A stretch of DNA of 64,000 nt from Verrucomicrobiaceae bacterium (GTDB taxonomy: Bacteria > Verrucomicrobiota > Verrucomicrobiia > Verrucomicrobiales > Verrucomicrobiaceae), in contig JAIBCL010000018.1 of the NCBI GenBank assembly GCA_019694165.1, positions 1 through 64,000 on the forward strand. The letters are read 5' to 3'. Position 1 is the stretch's first letter, and every line of letters starts with the position of its first letter. Under the pieces are notes generated by a model. That model made no database searches and was not told where the DNA came from. It saw only the letters and a list, made by a program, of their open reading frames with translations. The position numbers and the translations under genes are program-made. Below, one piece after another: positions 45,295 through 54,058 of this stretch.

Positions 45295-45963
45295 ATGCCC
45301 GCCACACTTAGCGCAAAACCACCCGCGCGCCGCATGAAGCGTCCGGCCACCGTCGAGACATCGCTCGGCCGACTCAGCGTGCCGTTGCCGGCACCGGGCG
45401 AGCAGGCATCCATCGGCCTGACGAACTGGGAGAGCTACGAGGGCCTCGATCGCGTGCTTCAGGATCGCGGCTATCGCGTGAAATTCTTCAAGGGAGTCTT
45501 CGAAATCATGAGCATCTCGTTTGAACACGAAGCAGTCGGCGGAAACATCGGAAGCTTGATCGAGGCGTTCTGTGATTGGGCAGGCATCGACTTCCAGGTC
45601 TGGGGCAGCACCACTCAAAGACAGGAAGGCGTGGCGGGCGGCGAGCCTGATGAGTCGTTCACCTTTGGTACCAAGAAAAAAAACAAGCCCGACCTCGTCG
45701 TCGAAGTCGGACTCACCACCGGCGGCATCGACAAGGTGGAGTTCTGGCGCACGCTCGGTGCGCGGGAGGTGTGGGTGTGGCAAAACAATCGCCTGCACGG
45801 TTTCGCCCGCGCTGACAACCAGGACGCACTCGAACCCGTGACGGAAAGCCGCCTGCTCAAAGGATTGAAGCTCGCCCTCGTGCAGCGCTTCGCCGGCATC
45901 CAGCCAACGTCGAAGGCCGTCCGCGAATTCCGCGCCGAGCTGGCGAAGCACCACCAGAGCTGA
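45295..45963 (+). CDS. Uma2 family (DUF820) nuclease-like protein
   Basis: A 222-residue protein of the Uma2 family, a PD-(D/E)xK restriction-endonuclease-like fold expanded in cyanobacteria, Planctomycetes and Verrucomicrobiota. The catalytic region reads KPDLVVEVGLTTGGIDKVEF followed by WRTLGAREVWVWQ, with Asp, Glu and Lys in the expected order. An upstream FEIMSISFEHE carries the first acidic/His pair. ATG 45295 is used. The cellular role is unknown; a link to defence or mobile elements is often suggested, not shown. Confidence 0.85.
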   Translation: MPATLSAKPPARRMKRPATVETSLGRLSVPLPAPGEQASIGLTNWESYEGLDRVLQDRGYRVKFFKGVFEIMSISFEHEAVGGNIGSLIEAFCDWAGIDFQVWGSTTQRQEGVAGGEPDESFTFGTKKKNKPDLVVEVGLTTGGIDKVEFWRTLGAREVWVWQNNRLHGFARADNQDALEPVTESRLLKGLKLALVQRFAGIQPTSKAVREFRAELAKHHQS

Positions 45964-46016
45964 TCGGCTGCCGGAAAGGCGGGTGGCAGGCGCTCTGCAT
46001 GGCGCGATGTGCGCCC

Positions 46017-46919
46017 TCACAGTTTCAACCCGTGCTGCTGCCAGAACGACACGAGCGAGGCGTGGGAGCCTTTGAAGACGTTTCGCTCCACGGGTCGGTC
46101 GAGATTGCCGAAGTAGGTGGGGAAGTGGTAGCGGCCGTTTGAATAGACCTTGGGCTGCGAGCGGCCATGCTGCCAATCGACTCCTCCGTATTGCCACAGC
46201 GACCAGTCGGACCAGACGTTGTATTGCCGCGTGAGTCCCTCCGGGCTGCCGGGCGCAGGCAGGACGCGGCCCGCGCCGCCAGTGTGATTGTACAGTGCGC
46301 ACCAGTAGGGCGCGCGGCGGAGCTTGGCCTTTGTGCCCGAGTCCGCTCCACTGAGCAGCAGGCGGAGTTGCTCGCTGTTTTCCAGATAGACGACCGGTGT
46401 GACGCCGGTGCGCGATTCGACGCGATCGAGAAAGCGCGTCATGTCGCTGAGACGTGAGTTCGCATCAAAGTCGGCGCACAGCAGCAGCGCGGGCGCGCTC
46501 CAGCTCCGTCCGCGCGCGATGGACTGCACGCGGCTGATGAACTGGTCCGCCTGCTTCACGGCATCGACGTGCGTTTGCAGCCGGTAATAGACACCCGGCA
46601 GCATTCCGGCTCGATCAGCGGACGAGAGGAAGGTTGCGCACTTCGTGTCGAGGTTTCCACCTTTGCCTGCGCGAGCGATGAGCGCGCTCGCTCCGTTCGC
46701 TCGCAGTGCGGAGACATCGTTCTCGGAATAGCTGCGACCATTGCGCTGGCGTTCCTTTGGATCGTAGGCGGAGACGTTGATGATCTGGATCATCCCGCCG
46801 CTGCTCGCTGCCGGTGCAGGCGCGGACGCGGGTGATGAAGCAGCAGCCATCAGCCTGCGTGGGGCGCTGCTGCATTGGGCGAGGAGGACGAGAAGAGGAA
46901 GAGCGACGAGTCGATTCAT
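46017..46919 (-). CDS. GH25-like lipoprotein
   Basis: A 300-residue lipoprotein (LLAQC, Cys16), followed by an Ala/Ser/Pro-rich linker and a TIM-barrel domain resembling glycoside hydrolase family 25 lysozymes. Support comes from INVSAYDP at the strand where GH25 has DVSxxQ, SALIARAGKGG, PGVYYRLQTHVDAVKQADQF, LLLCADFDANSR where GH25 has DxE, TPVVYLENSEQL, and the late LWQYGGVDWQ. The usual DxE is not exact (ADFD), so muramidase activity is uncertain. It is exported and anchored, consistent with cell-wall binding or turnover. Confidence 0.65.
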   Translation of the reverse strand: MNRLVALPLLVLLAQCSSAPRRLMAAASSPASAPAPAASSGGMIQIINVSAYDPKERQRNGRSYSENDVSALRANGASALIARAGKGGNLDTKCATFLSSADRAGMLPGVYYRLQTHVDAVKQADQFISRVQSIARGRSWSAPALLLCADFDANSRLSDMTRFLDRVESRTGVTPVVYLENSEQLRLLLSGADSGTKAKLRRAPYWCALYNHTGGAGRVLPAPGSPEGLTRQYNVWSDWSLWQYGGVDWQHGRSQPKVYSNGRYHFPTYFGNLDRPVERNVFKGSHASLVSFWQQHGLKL

Positions 46920-46942
46920 GAGCGAGTCCGTCTTGGACCAGA

Positions 46943-47077
46943 TTACTTCGTGGATGTTGGAACCGGTTTGGATTCACCGCTGAAAAGCGGCGCGGATTTT
47001 TTCACGGACTGATACACGCCCCAACTGAGCGGGAGCGCCACCCAGGTCCAAGCAATGAGCAATGAGATGGTTTTCAT
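46943..47077 (-). CDS. Small single-helix subunit of the OFA-family transporter
   Basis: A 44-residue protein, shorter than the usual gene-finding cut-off. It reads MKTISLLIAWTWVALPLSWG at the start and ends PVPTSTK. The hydrophobic helix with W-x-W-V-A-L-P-L-S-W-G-V-Y is the pattern of the short 'MFS transporter small subunit' proteins found just downstream of oxalate/formate antiporter-like genes. Its ATG lies 9 bases after the transporter stop, and AGAGG-like purine sequence (CCTCTCATGAAAA read on the plus strand as the reverse) precedes it. Probably an inner-membrane partner of the transporter. Confidence 0.75.
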   Translation of the reverse strand: MKTISLLIAWTWVALPLSWGVYQSVKKSAPLFSGESKPVPTSTK

Positions 47078-47086
47078 GAGAGGCGA

Positions 47087-48433
47087 TCAGGCTTTGGGTT
47101 TTTCGGCGACGTGGTATTTCGGATCGACGGGACGCACAAGGAGATTGGCGATGAGACCGACTGCGAGCAGGCCGACCATGAGGTAGAAGATCGAGTTGTA
47201 AGCGTGCGCAGGCGGCACACCGGCGTCTTTGTTTGCCTTCGAGAGACGATCGACGAGCTGCGGTCCGAGGATCGCCGCCATCGACCACGCGGTGATGAGC
47301 CGGCCGTGTATCGCGCCGACTTGATAGCTGCCGAAGAGATCGCGCAGATAAGCGGGGATCGTGGCAAAGCCGCCGCCATACATCGTGAGGATGAGTCCGG
47401 TGACGACGACGAAGAGCGTCACGTTCCCCCGGCCCTGCGTCCATGGGGCGCTCATGTAAAGCAGCGCGCCGAGGATGAAGTAGATGCAATAGACGCCCTT
47501 CCGCCCGGTGAGATCGGACATCGACGACCAGAAGAAGCGTCCGCCGAGATTGCAAAGCGAGAGCAGCCCCACATAGCCCGCGCCTGCGGCTGCCGACACG
47601 CCGAACATGTCCTGAATCATCGGCGATGCCTGGCCGATGATGCCGATGCCGGCGCTCACATTCATGCAGAGCACGATCCACAGGCACCAGAACTGCGGCG
47701 TCTTCCACGCGACATCCACGGACACATTCGCATTCGTCACGAGCGGCTTCACATGCTCCTTCGGCACCCAGCCTTCCGGCAACCATCCGTCTGGCGGGAC
47801 GCGCACGATGATTGCGCCGAAAATCATCGAGATCGCATACAATCCCGCCATCACGAGCATCGCTTCCTGTGCGCCGACGGAGGTCGCGGAAGCAAATCGC
47901 TTCATCAATTCCTCCGCCAGCGGTCCACCGATGAGTGCGCCACCGCCGAAGCCCATGATCGCCATGCCCGTCGCCATGCCGGGCCGATCGGGGAACCACT
48001 TCATCAAGGTGGACACCGGAGCAATGTAGCCGAGCCCGAGCCCGATGCCGCCGATGAGTCCGTAGCCCGCGTAGAGCAGCCAGAGCTGATGCGTGCGCAC
48101 GGCAAACGATGCGAGCACCAGTCCGCTGCAAAAACAGATCATCGAAGCCAGCATCGTCTTCCGCGGCCCGCTGCGCTCCACCCATTTTCCAAACACCGCC
48201 GCCGAGATGCCGAGCAGCGCGAGTGCGATGGAATACGCCACGCCGATGTCCGCCTCCGACCACGCGACGAATCCCGCCGGTTCATTGCCGAGAAGTTTCG
48301 CCAGCGGCTTCTTGAAAACGCTGAAGCCATAGACCTGCCCGATGCACATGTGCACGGCGATGGCCGCCGGAGGCACGAGCCAGCGGGTGAATCCAGGTTT
48401 GGCGACGGTGGCTTCGCGAGAGAGGCAATTCAT
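47087..48433 (-). CDS. OFA-family MFS transporter (oxalate/formate antiporter-like)
   Basis: A 448-residue, 12-helix major-facilitator protein. Family landmarks are CIGQVYGFSVFKKPL in helix 1, VERSGPRKTMLASMICFCSG, GLIGGIGLGLGYIAPVSTLMKWFPDRPG (the OFA signature), and a GFGGGALIGGPLAEELM segment. It presumably exchanges small carboxylates across the inner membrane; no oxalate decarboxylation genes are near, so the substrate is open. It forms an operon with the 44-residue small subunit downstream. Confidence 0.9.
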   Translation of the reverse strand: MNCLSREATVAKPGFTRWLVPPAAIAVHMCIGQVYGFSVFKKPLAKLLGNEPAGFVAWSEADIGVAYSIALALLGISAAVFGKWVERSGPRKTMLASMICFCSGLVLASFAVRTHQLWLLYAGYGLIGGIGLGLGYIAPVSTLMKWFPDRPGMATGMAIMGFGGGALIGGPLAEELMKRFASATSVGAQEAMLVMAGLYAISMIFGAIIVRVPPDGWLPEGWVPKEHVKPLVTNANVSVDVAWKTPQFWCLWIVLCMNVSAGIGIIGQASPMIQDMFGVSAAAGAGYVGLLSLCNLGGRFFWSSMSDLTGRKGVYCIYFILGALLYMSAPWTQGRGNVTLFVVVTGLILTMYGGGFATIPAYLRDLFGSYQVGAIHGRLITAWSMAAILGPQLVDRLSKANKDAGVPPAHAYNSIFYLMVGLLAVGLIANLLVRPVDPKYHVAEKPKA

Positions 48434-48509
48434 GGAGGCGATGGCTGGGGCAAGAGTGCGTGGTTTTAGCCCGTGGCACGCTGCGGTGGCAAGAGGAAAC
48501 CGGGCCGTG

Positions 48510-49448
48510 CTAGGGCCTTGCTTCGGCAGACAGGCGCTGCTCGAACATCCAGGCGTGGAGTTCCGTCTTCGCGTAAACGACGCCGGTGATGCCGTGGCCT
48601 TCTCCGGCGAGTTCGGAGTACTTCACGAGCGTGCCGCCGGCGTCCTGGATGGCTTTGAAGATCGTGCGGGAGCGCTCGACGGGCACCATGTCGTCCTTGT
48701 CGCCGTGGAAGATCCACATCGGCACGGGCTTGAGCGCCTCGGCGGCCTTGGGGTCACCGCCACCACAGAGCGGAACGGCGCAGGCGAAGACATTCGGATA
48801 CTTCGAGGCGAGATTGAAGGTGCCGAAGCCGCCCATCGAGGAGCCGGTCAGATAGATGCGGCGCTCGTCGATGGGAAGCTTGTCCACGAGGTCGCCGAGC
48901 AAGGCCATCAAATTGTTGGCGACCTCCTTGTTCCAGCCGATCGAGGCGTCGGGGCACTGCGGCGCGATCATGAAGCATGGACGCGCCGCCTGATTCGACT
49001 CGCTGGTGAAAACCTTCGTCGCGCCGCCCATCTGCGCCTCGTTGTCGCCGCCGCTGCTGCCGGAGCCGTGGAGGAAGATCACGATCGGATAACGCTTCTT
49101 GCCGTCCCACTTCGGGTTTCCAAAGATCTGATAGTTCAGCCCTTGTTTCGAAGTGTTTTTCTCGAACTGGCCGGTGATCTTCGCGGCATACGCTCCCGAC
49201 TTGATGCCGGCGTCGCGGTTCTGCTCGTGCACGATGCCGCGCACGATTTTCTGGTCTTCCGCAGACAGCCGCTCGACGGGAACCTTCACGATCTGGAAGT
49301 CGGTGGCGCGCTTGAGCTTCACTTCCTTCTCGCCGGCCTCGAGCAGTTCCGCCTGCATCGACTTGCCGTCGCTGGACGTCCAGGTGCGCGGAGCACCGCT
49401 GGCGAGTGTGGCAAGGCAAAGGGCGAGGAGCAGCAGCGTGGCTTTCAT
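48510..49448 (-). CDS. Secreted SHD1-domain carboxylesterase
   Basis: A 312-residue exported protein with a signal peptide (MKATLLLLALCLATLASGA). An SHD1-like domain at about 20-68 follows (RTWTSSDGKSMQAELLEA, VKLKRATDFQIVKVPVERLS), a module common in Planctomycetes/Verrucomicrobiota. Then comes an alpha/beta-hydrolase domain with IVIFLHGSGSSGGDNEAQ, the nucleophile LTGSSMGGFGTFNLA, MWIFHGDKDDMVPVE and GEGHGITG. It resembles the esterase part of PHB-depolymerase/feruloyl-esterase-like proteins. Probably an extracytoplasmic esterase for polymeric substrates. Confidence 0.87.
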   Translation of the reverse strand: MKATLLLLALCLATLASGAPRTWTSSDGKSMQAELLEAGEKEVKLKRATDFQIVKVPVERLSAEDQKIVRGIVHEQNRDAGIKSGAYAAKITGQFEKNTSKQGLNYQIFGNPKWDGKKRYPIVIFLHGSGSSGGDNEAQMGGATKVFTSESNQAARPCFMIAPQCPDASIGWNKEVANNLMALLGDLVDKLPIDERRIYLTGSSMGGFGTFNLASKYPNVFACAVPLCGGGDPKAAEALKPVPMWIFHGDKDDMVPVERSRTIFKAIQDAGGTLVKYSELAGEGHGITGVVYAKTELHAWMFEQRLSAEARP

Positions 49449-49497
49449 GGCGGGCGATGGTAGGCGGATCGGGCGTGGTGCATCAAGCGCAAAAACA

Positions 49498-49673
49498 CTC
49501 CCTGCAGCAGGGCTTACGCATGAATTGCTTCTGAGTGAATTCCCACGGATTCAGGGCGACCACGGATTGGACTTCTTCTGAATCCATCTGTGGAATCCTG
49601 AATCTTGCGGGGCAAATCATAGATTTGAGGCTTGTGCCTTCGGTTCATGCGCAAGCCCTGTCCCTGCAGGAGC
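49498..49673. repeat. MITE-like nested palindromic element of about 176 bp
   Basis: CAGGGCTTACGCATGAA (49508-49524) and TTCATGCGCAAGCCCTG (49645-49661) are inverted copies with one mismatch; the match extends outward through CTCCCTGCAG / CTGCAGGGA-type ends. Inside, GATTCAGGG...CC and GGAATCCTGAATC, and CCACGGATTCAG and CTGAATCCATCTGTGG, form further nested inverted pairs. The whole unit could fold into one long hairpin. It holds no gene. Its location between two genes and its layout suggest a non-autonomous transposable or REP-like element. Confidence 0.6.
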
Positions 49674-49771
49674 GTTGCCACCACATCCAGTCCGCAACCG
49701 TGGCACGAGCAATGCCAAGATTACCACGCCGGATTGCTCGTTATTCCACAGCCCTCAGCGACCCGTCCTTC

Positions 49772-50275
49772 ATGAATCCGACCTCCCCTTCCCCCGATGC
49801 TGCCGCTGTCATGCTGAAATCTCCGGCGTCGTGCACCGACGAGGAACTGTCAGCGTTTGAATCCGCACTGCAAGCCGCGGGCGAAGCGGCGTCGCAGCCG
49901 CTTCTGGAGCGCATTCGTCGTGCGGAGTGTCTCGCCTTCGTGCGCGGGGCAAACGGCGAAATGGAAGCGGTGGGTGCGCTGAAATGTCCGAAGCTGGAGC
50001 ACCGCACAGCCCTGTTCCGCAGGGCTTCGGCGCAGGTGCCTCCGGAGCCATTCACGATGGAACTCGGCTGGCTTGCGGGCAATGAAAAGGCCATGCCGCT
50101 GATCGTGGCTGCGCTGGTGGAACATGCCGGAGAGCGTCCGGTATTTGTGATCGCCGGAACGGCTGAGACGACACTGCAAACACTGCTCGCACAGCAGGGA
50201 TTCCGCACGGGCAGCCCCGTTTACGCCAGTTCTCACGGAGCGTATTCCAATCAAATCTACGTCCGCGGCAATTGA
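49772..50275 (+). CDS. GNAT-like acetyltransferase family protein
   Basis: A 167-residue cytoplasmic protein that resembles GNAT N-acetyltransferases in its strand order. It contains ECLAFVRGANGEMEAVGALK (strand and turn), MELGWLAGNEKAMPLIVAAL, and a C-terminal LAQQGFRTGSPVYASSHG, where GNAT proteins have their last strand. No clean acetyl-CoA pyrophosphate loop (Q/RxxGxG/A) is visible, so activity is uncertain. ATG 49772 is preferred; the longer frame from 49535 would run through the palindromic element. The oxidoreductase gene follows after 30 bases. Confidence 0.55.
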   Translation: MNPTSPSPDAAAVMLKSPASCTDEELSAFESALQAAGEAASQPLLERIRRAECLAFVRGANGEMEAVGALKCPKLEHRTALFRRASAQVPPEPFTMELGWLAGNEKAMPLIVAALVEHAGERPVFVIAGTAETTLQTLLAQQGFRTGSPVYASSHGAYSNQIYVRGN

Positions 50276-50305
50276 ACCATCCAGCAACTCGAACTCCTCA
50301 ACTCC

Positions 50306-51709
50306 ATGAATTCGCAATCTCCGACCATGTGCAACGAACCATCACCGCCGTCTGCCCCGGCATCGCCGCCCGCCATTTCCCGTCGTGATGTGTTGCGCAC
50401 CGGCGGTGCGATCGCGGCATTTGGCATTCTGCCGGGGCGCATGAAGGGCGGAGTACGGCAGTTGTCAGCAAACGACAAGGTGAACATCGCCGGCATCGGC
50501 GTCGGCGGCATGGGCGCATCGAATCTCGCGGCAATCGCGGCTGCGAACGAAAACATCGTCGCGCTTTGCGATGTGGATCACGAGTACGCTGCAAAGACGA
50601 TCGCCAAATACCCGGGCGCGAAACTTTGGACCGACTACCGCGAGATGCTGGAGAATCAGAAGGACATCGACGCGGTGGTCATCGCCACGCCAGACCACAC
50701 TCATGCCGTCATCTCGATGGCCGCGATGCGTGCGGGCAAGCACGTCTATTGCCAGAAGCCCCTCTGCCACGACATCTATGAGGCCCGGATGCTCGCGAAG
50801 GCCGCCGAGGAGACGAAAGTCTGCACCCAGATGGGCATCCAGGGATCGAGCAGCGAGGGACTGGCGCTGGTTTGTGAATGGATCTGGGACGGTGCCATCG
50901 GCGAAGTGCGCGAGGTGGATGCGTACTGCGCCCTCACCTATTACCCATGGGGCCACAAATCATGGAGTTCCAAGTGGGGCACGCGTCCCGAAGACAAGCC
51001 GCCGCTGCCCGGAGACTTGAAATGGGACCTCTGGCTCGGCCCCGCGCCGGAGCGTGCCTATCATCCCGCTTATCACCCGCGCACATGGCGCTGCTGGTGG
51101 GATTTTGGCAATGGCATGATGGGCGACCGTGGCGCGCACACCTTCAATCCCATCGTCACCGCGCTGAAACTCGGTGCGCCAACGAGCATCGACGCGACAT
51201 CGACCGATCTGAATCCCGACGTGCATCCGGTCGCATCGATCATCACCTTCGAGTTCCCCGCGCGCGGTGCCCTGCCGCCGGTGAAGGTGACGTGGTACGA
51301 AGGCACGCGCCCGCCGCGGCCCGCCGAATTTGAAGACGGACGGAAGCTGCCGACCGAAGGCGGCGCGATTTTCAAAGGCAGCAAAGGCAGCCTCGTGTGC
51401 GGCGTGTATGGCGAGAGCCCGCGGCTCATCCCCGAGGCGAAAATGCAGGCGTACAAGCAGCCGGCCAAATCCCTCCCGCGCATCAGCGGCACGCACGAGA
51501 CGCATTGGACCGAGTGCATCCGTGCCGGCAAGCAGGCCAACGCCGCCTTCAGCTACTCCGCCCCGCTGACGGAGACGTGCCTTCTCGGCAACATCGCCAA
51601 ACGCGCCGACACACGCATCCTGTGGGACGCCGCAAACATGAAGATCACGAACGTGGCTGATGCGAACCGGTTCGTCCGTGCCGAGTATCGGCAGGGCTGG
51701 AGTTTGTGA
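50306..51709 (+). CDS. Tat-exported Gfo/Idh/MocA-family oxidoreductase
   Basis: A 467-residue NAD(P)-dependent oxidoreductase. A Ser/Pro-rich N-terminus carries a twin-arginine signal (SRRDVLRTGGAIAAFGI). The Rossmann domain follows (VNIAGIGVGGMGASNLAAI, ALCDVDHEYAAKTIAKYPGA, DAVVIATPDHTH, GKHVYCQKPLCHDIYEARM, with the EKP-type lysine in QKP), then the C-terminal alpha/beta domain (WWDFGNGMMGDRGAHTFNP with the catalytic His). The cofactor is presumably loaded before export by Tat. Such proteins in PVC bacteria are linked to sugar modification. It converges with a second member of the family 20 bases away. Confidence 0.92.
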   Translation: MNSQSPTMCNEPSPPSAPASPPAISRRDVLRTGGAIAAFGILPGRMKGGVRQLSANDKVNIAGIGVGGMGASNLAAIAAANENIVALCDVDHEYAAKTIAKYPGAKLWTDYREMLENQKDIDAVVIATPDHTHAVISMAAMRAGKHVYCQKPLCHDIYEARMLAKAAEETKVCTQMGIQGSSSEGLALVCEWIWDGAIGEVREVDAYCALTYYPWGHKSWSSKWGTRPEDKPPLPGDLKWDLWLGPAPERAYHPAYHPRTWRCWWDFGNGMMGDRGAHTFNPIVTALKLGAPTSIDATSTDLNPDVHPVASIITFEFPARGALPPVKVTWYEGTRPPRPAEFEDGRKLPTEGGAIFKGSKGSLVCGVYGESPRLIPEAKMQAYKQPAKSLPRISGTHETHWTECIRAGKQANAAFSYSAPLTETCLLGNIAKRADTRILWDAANMKITNVADANRFVRAEYRQGWSL

Positions 51710-51728
51710 TCTTGATGCGGTTGGCCGC

Positions 51729-53112
51729 TCAAATCTCCGTCCAGATGCCGGGCACGGGCGCGGGGTAAAACCCGTCGGCATCAGCGGTGAATGGCGCCTC
51801 GCCATCGAGGGTGAGCTTGTCAGCGCCAGGGAAGAACTGGAAGTTTGAAGCCATGGCCTCCTCCCAGGTGATGGTGCGGCCCATGTGCATGGCGGCGCGG
51901 CCCATGATGGCGGCGAGGTTGGATTCAGCGGCGCGCTTCGCTTCGTTGAAGGGCTTGTTGTTTCGAATGGCGTCGAGGAAGTCATTCCAGTGCATCTGCC
52001 ATGCGGTCAGTTCTTCCTTGGGGGCGCGCCAGTCGATGTGCTCGCGGCCGACGCGCTGGTCCTTGTAGGTCTGCGTGGTGCCGGCGTGCGTCATGCCGGA
52101 GAACTGGGCGGCGCGTTTGGTGCCGTGGATGAACGTGGCAAACTCGGTCTCCGTCTTCGGGATGTAGCGCACCACGTCGTAGCCCTTGGAACCGTTCGGG
52201 AAGGTCCACTCGACGGAAAAGGAATCGAGATTCTGGCTGTGGTCCTGACTCTTCGCGACGCGACCGCCCACGCCGTGCGCGGAGACGGGCAGTGCGCCAT
52301 GGATCCAGCACAATTCGTCGATTTGATGAATGTCCATTTCCGACCACAGGCCGCCGGAAACCCAATAGAACTTGGTGAAGTTGCGCAAATGCCATTCGAG
52401 TTCCGCTTTGTCCGCGGGCCGCGCCGGCATGGGCGGGATGCCCTGCATGCGGTAGGCGCGGGAGAACATGATCTCGCCCAGCTCTCCCTCGCCGATCCTT
52501 TTCATCAGCTCCATGCGGTTGCGCGAGTGACGGCACATGAGGCCGGCGGCGATCTTCACGCCCTTTTTCGCCGCTGCTTCACCGGCCGCGATGACGCGGC
52601 GTATGCCCGGAGGATCGACCGCGAAGGACTTCTCCATGAAAACATTCACGCCGCGCTCGACGGCGTACTCGAGATGGCGCGGTCGGAAGCCCGCGTAACC
52701 GGTGAGCATGGCGATGTCTCCCGAACCGGGCCGCAGGCAGTCGATGGCCTGCTTGAATGCCTCGAAGCCGATGAACTGCCGCTCGCTGGGCACATCGACG
52801 CGCTGCTCGAATTTCGCGTTGAGCGCCGTGTGGGAGGATTGGAGGCGGTCTTCGTAGAGATCGGCCATGGCGACGAGCTTTGTGGTGCTGCCGGTGGCTT
52901 CCATCGCATTAGCCACCGCGCCGCTGCCGCGGCCGCCACAGCCGATGAGCGCAAGCTGCACGGCATCACTGCCTGCGGCGTGGACATGGGGGATGGCCAC
53001 GCCCGCGAGCACGCTGCTCGTAATGGCGGAGCCTGAGCGGGAGAGGAACTGACGGCGGGTGAGGTCGGAAGCCTTGCCGGCCGGTGAATCATCGCGGTTC
53101 GTCGTCTTCATG
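51729..53112 (-). CDS. Second Tat-exported Gfo/Idh/MocA-family oxidoreductase
   Basis: A 460-residue paralogous family member with a twin-arginine signal (TRRQFLSRSGSAITSSVLAGVA). Landmarks are QLALIGCGGRGSGAVANAME, MADLYEDRLQSSH, ERGVNVFMEKSFAVDPPGIR with the EK lysine (EKSF rather than EKP), LMCRHSRNRMELMKRI, WSEMDIHQIDELCWIHGALP and a C-terminal Phe/Pro-rich tail. ATG 53112 gives the signal; the longer frame to 53504 adds Arg-rich residues. It is too divergent from the neighbour at 50306 to be a recent tandem copy. Confidence 0.92.
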
Positions 53113-53323
53113 GATTTTGACTGGGGGTTGTGTCCGGCCGCGTTCTGCGGGCGGACTGGCTGCGAAAGCACGCCGGGTGGCGTGTGAAGAAAACGCGGCT
53201 CGGCCCGGCGGCATCTTGCGCTAGAGCCTGCGAGAATTGCGCAGCGCGGGCAGCCCCCGGGGATGGGGCCATGGGGCGTCGCGCCGCCGCAGCAGCGCCC
53301 GTCATCCACCTCCCCGCTGCATC

Positions 53324-53956
53324 TCACTTCACTTCTTTCGGCGCCGTCATCTTGAGCATGACGAAGTAAAGCACGCTGATGAGCAGCACGCCGAGCGCCA
53401 CGAGGTGCGACTTGTGCTTCAACTGGCCGAGAAAGTAGTCCGCGGTCATCGTCGCATCCGGACCATCGACCAGGCTCTGGCCGAACCACGCGAGCACCGA
53501 GCACCAGATGGCGGAGCCGATGATGGTCATCAGGCTGAAGACACCGAAGCGCATCTCGAGGATGCCGGCTGGAATCGAGATGAGATGCCGCACCACCGGC
53601 AGCAGCCGCGCGAAGAAGATGCCGCCGGCCTCGTAGCGCTGCGCGAAGTGTTCGGCGCGCTTGAGCTTCTCCTCAGTGATGAAGAAATAGCGGCCCCACT
53701 TGCGGATGAATACGTGGCCGAGCCAGCGGCTCACGCCGTAGGTGATGGCAGAACCGGCCCAGGAGCCGAAAGTGCCCGCGAGGATCACGCCCGAGAGGCT
53801 CATCTTTCCCTGCGCGGCGAGAAAAGCGGCGGGCGGCATGACGACCTCGCTGGGCACGGGGAAAATGGAGCTTTCCATCGCCATCAGCAGGACGACGCCC
53901 CAGTAGCCCCAGTCATTGACCCAGTGAAACCATGTGTTGATCAGCTCGTGCAGCAT
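53324..53956 (-). CDS. DedA-family membrane protein
   Basis: A 210-residue inner-membrane protein of the DedA/VTT family, which recycles undecaprenyl phosphate or other lipids and supports envelope homeostasis. It has WGYWGVVLLMAMESSIFPVPSEVVMPPAAFLA (the E-[FS]-x3-P-x-P-[GS]E motif), GSWAGSAITYGVSRWLG, FARLLPVVRHLISIPAGILEM (the conserved Arg/Pro/Gly loop) and a last hydrophobic helix near 190-205. ATG 53956 is preferred over the upstream 54037. About 100 bases separate it from the kinase gene. Confidence 0.92.
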   Translation of the reverse strand: MLHELINTWFHWVNDWGYWGVVLLMAMESSIFPVPSEVVMPPAAFLAAQGKMSLSGVILAGTFGSWAGSAITYGVSRWLGHVFIRKWGRYFFITEEKLKRAEHFAQRYEAGGIFFARLLPVVRHLISIPAGILEMRFGVFSLMTIIGSAIWCSVLAWFGQSLVDGPDATMTADYFLGQLKHKSHLVALGVLLISVLYFVMLKMTAPKEVK

Positions 53957-54058
53957 CGGGTCCGGTAGCAGCGGACGGCGGAGGGCGCAACCCGGATGAG
54001 CCGCTGCCGCTCCACCAGCCCGCATTTGATTCTCCACGCCGCTCCGCGCGAACGTCTG

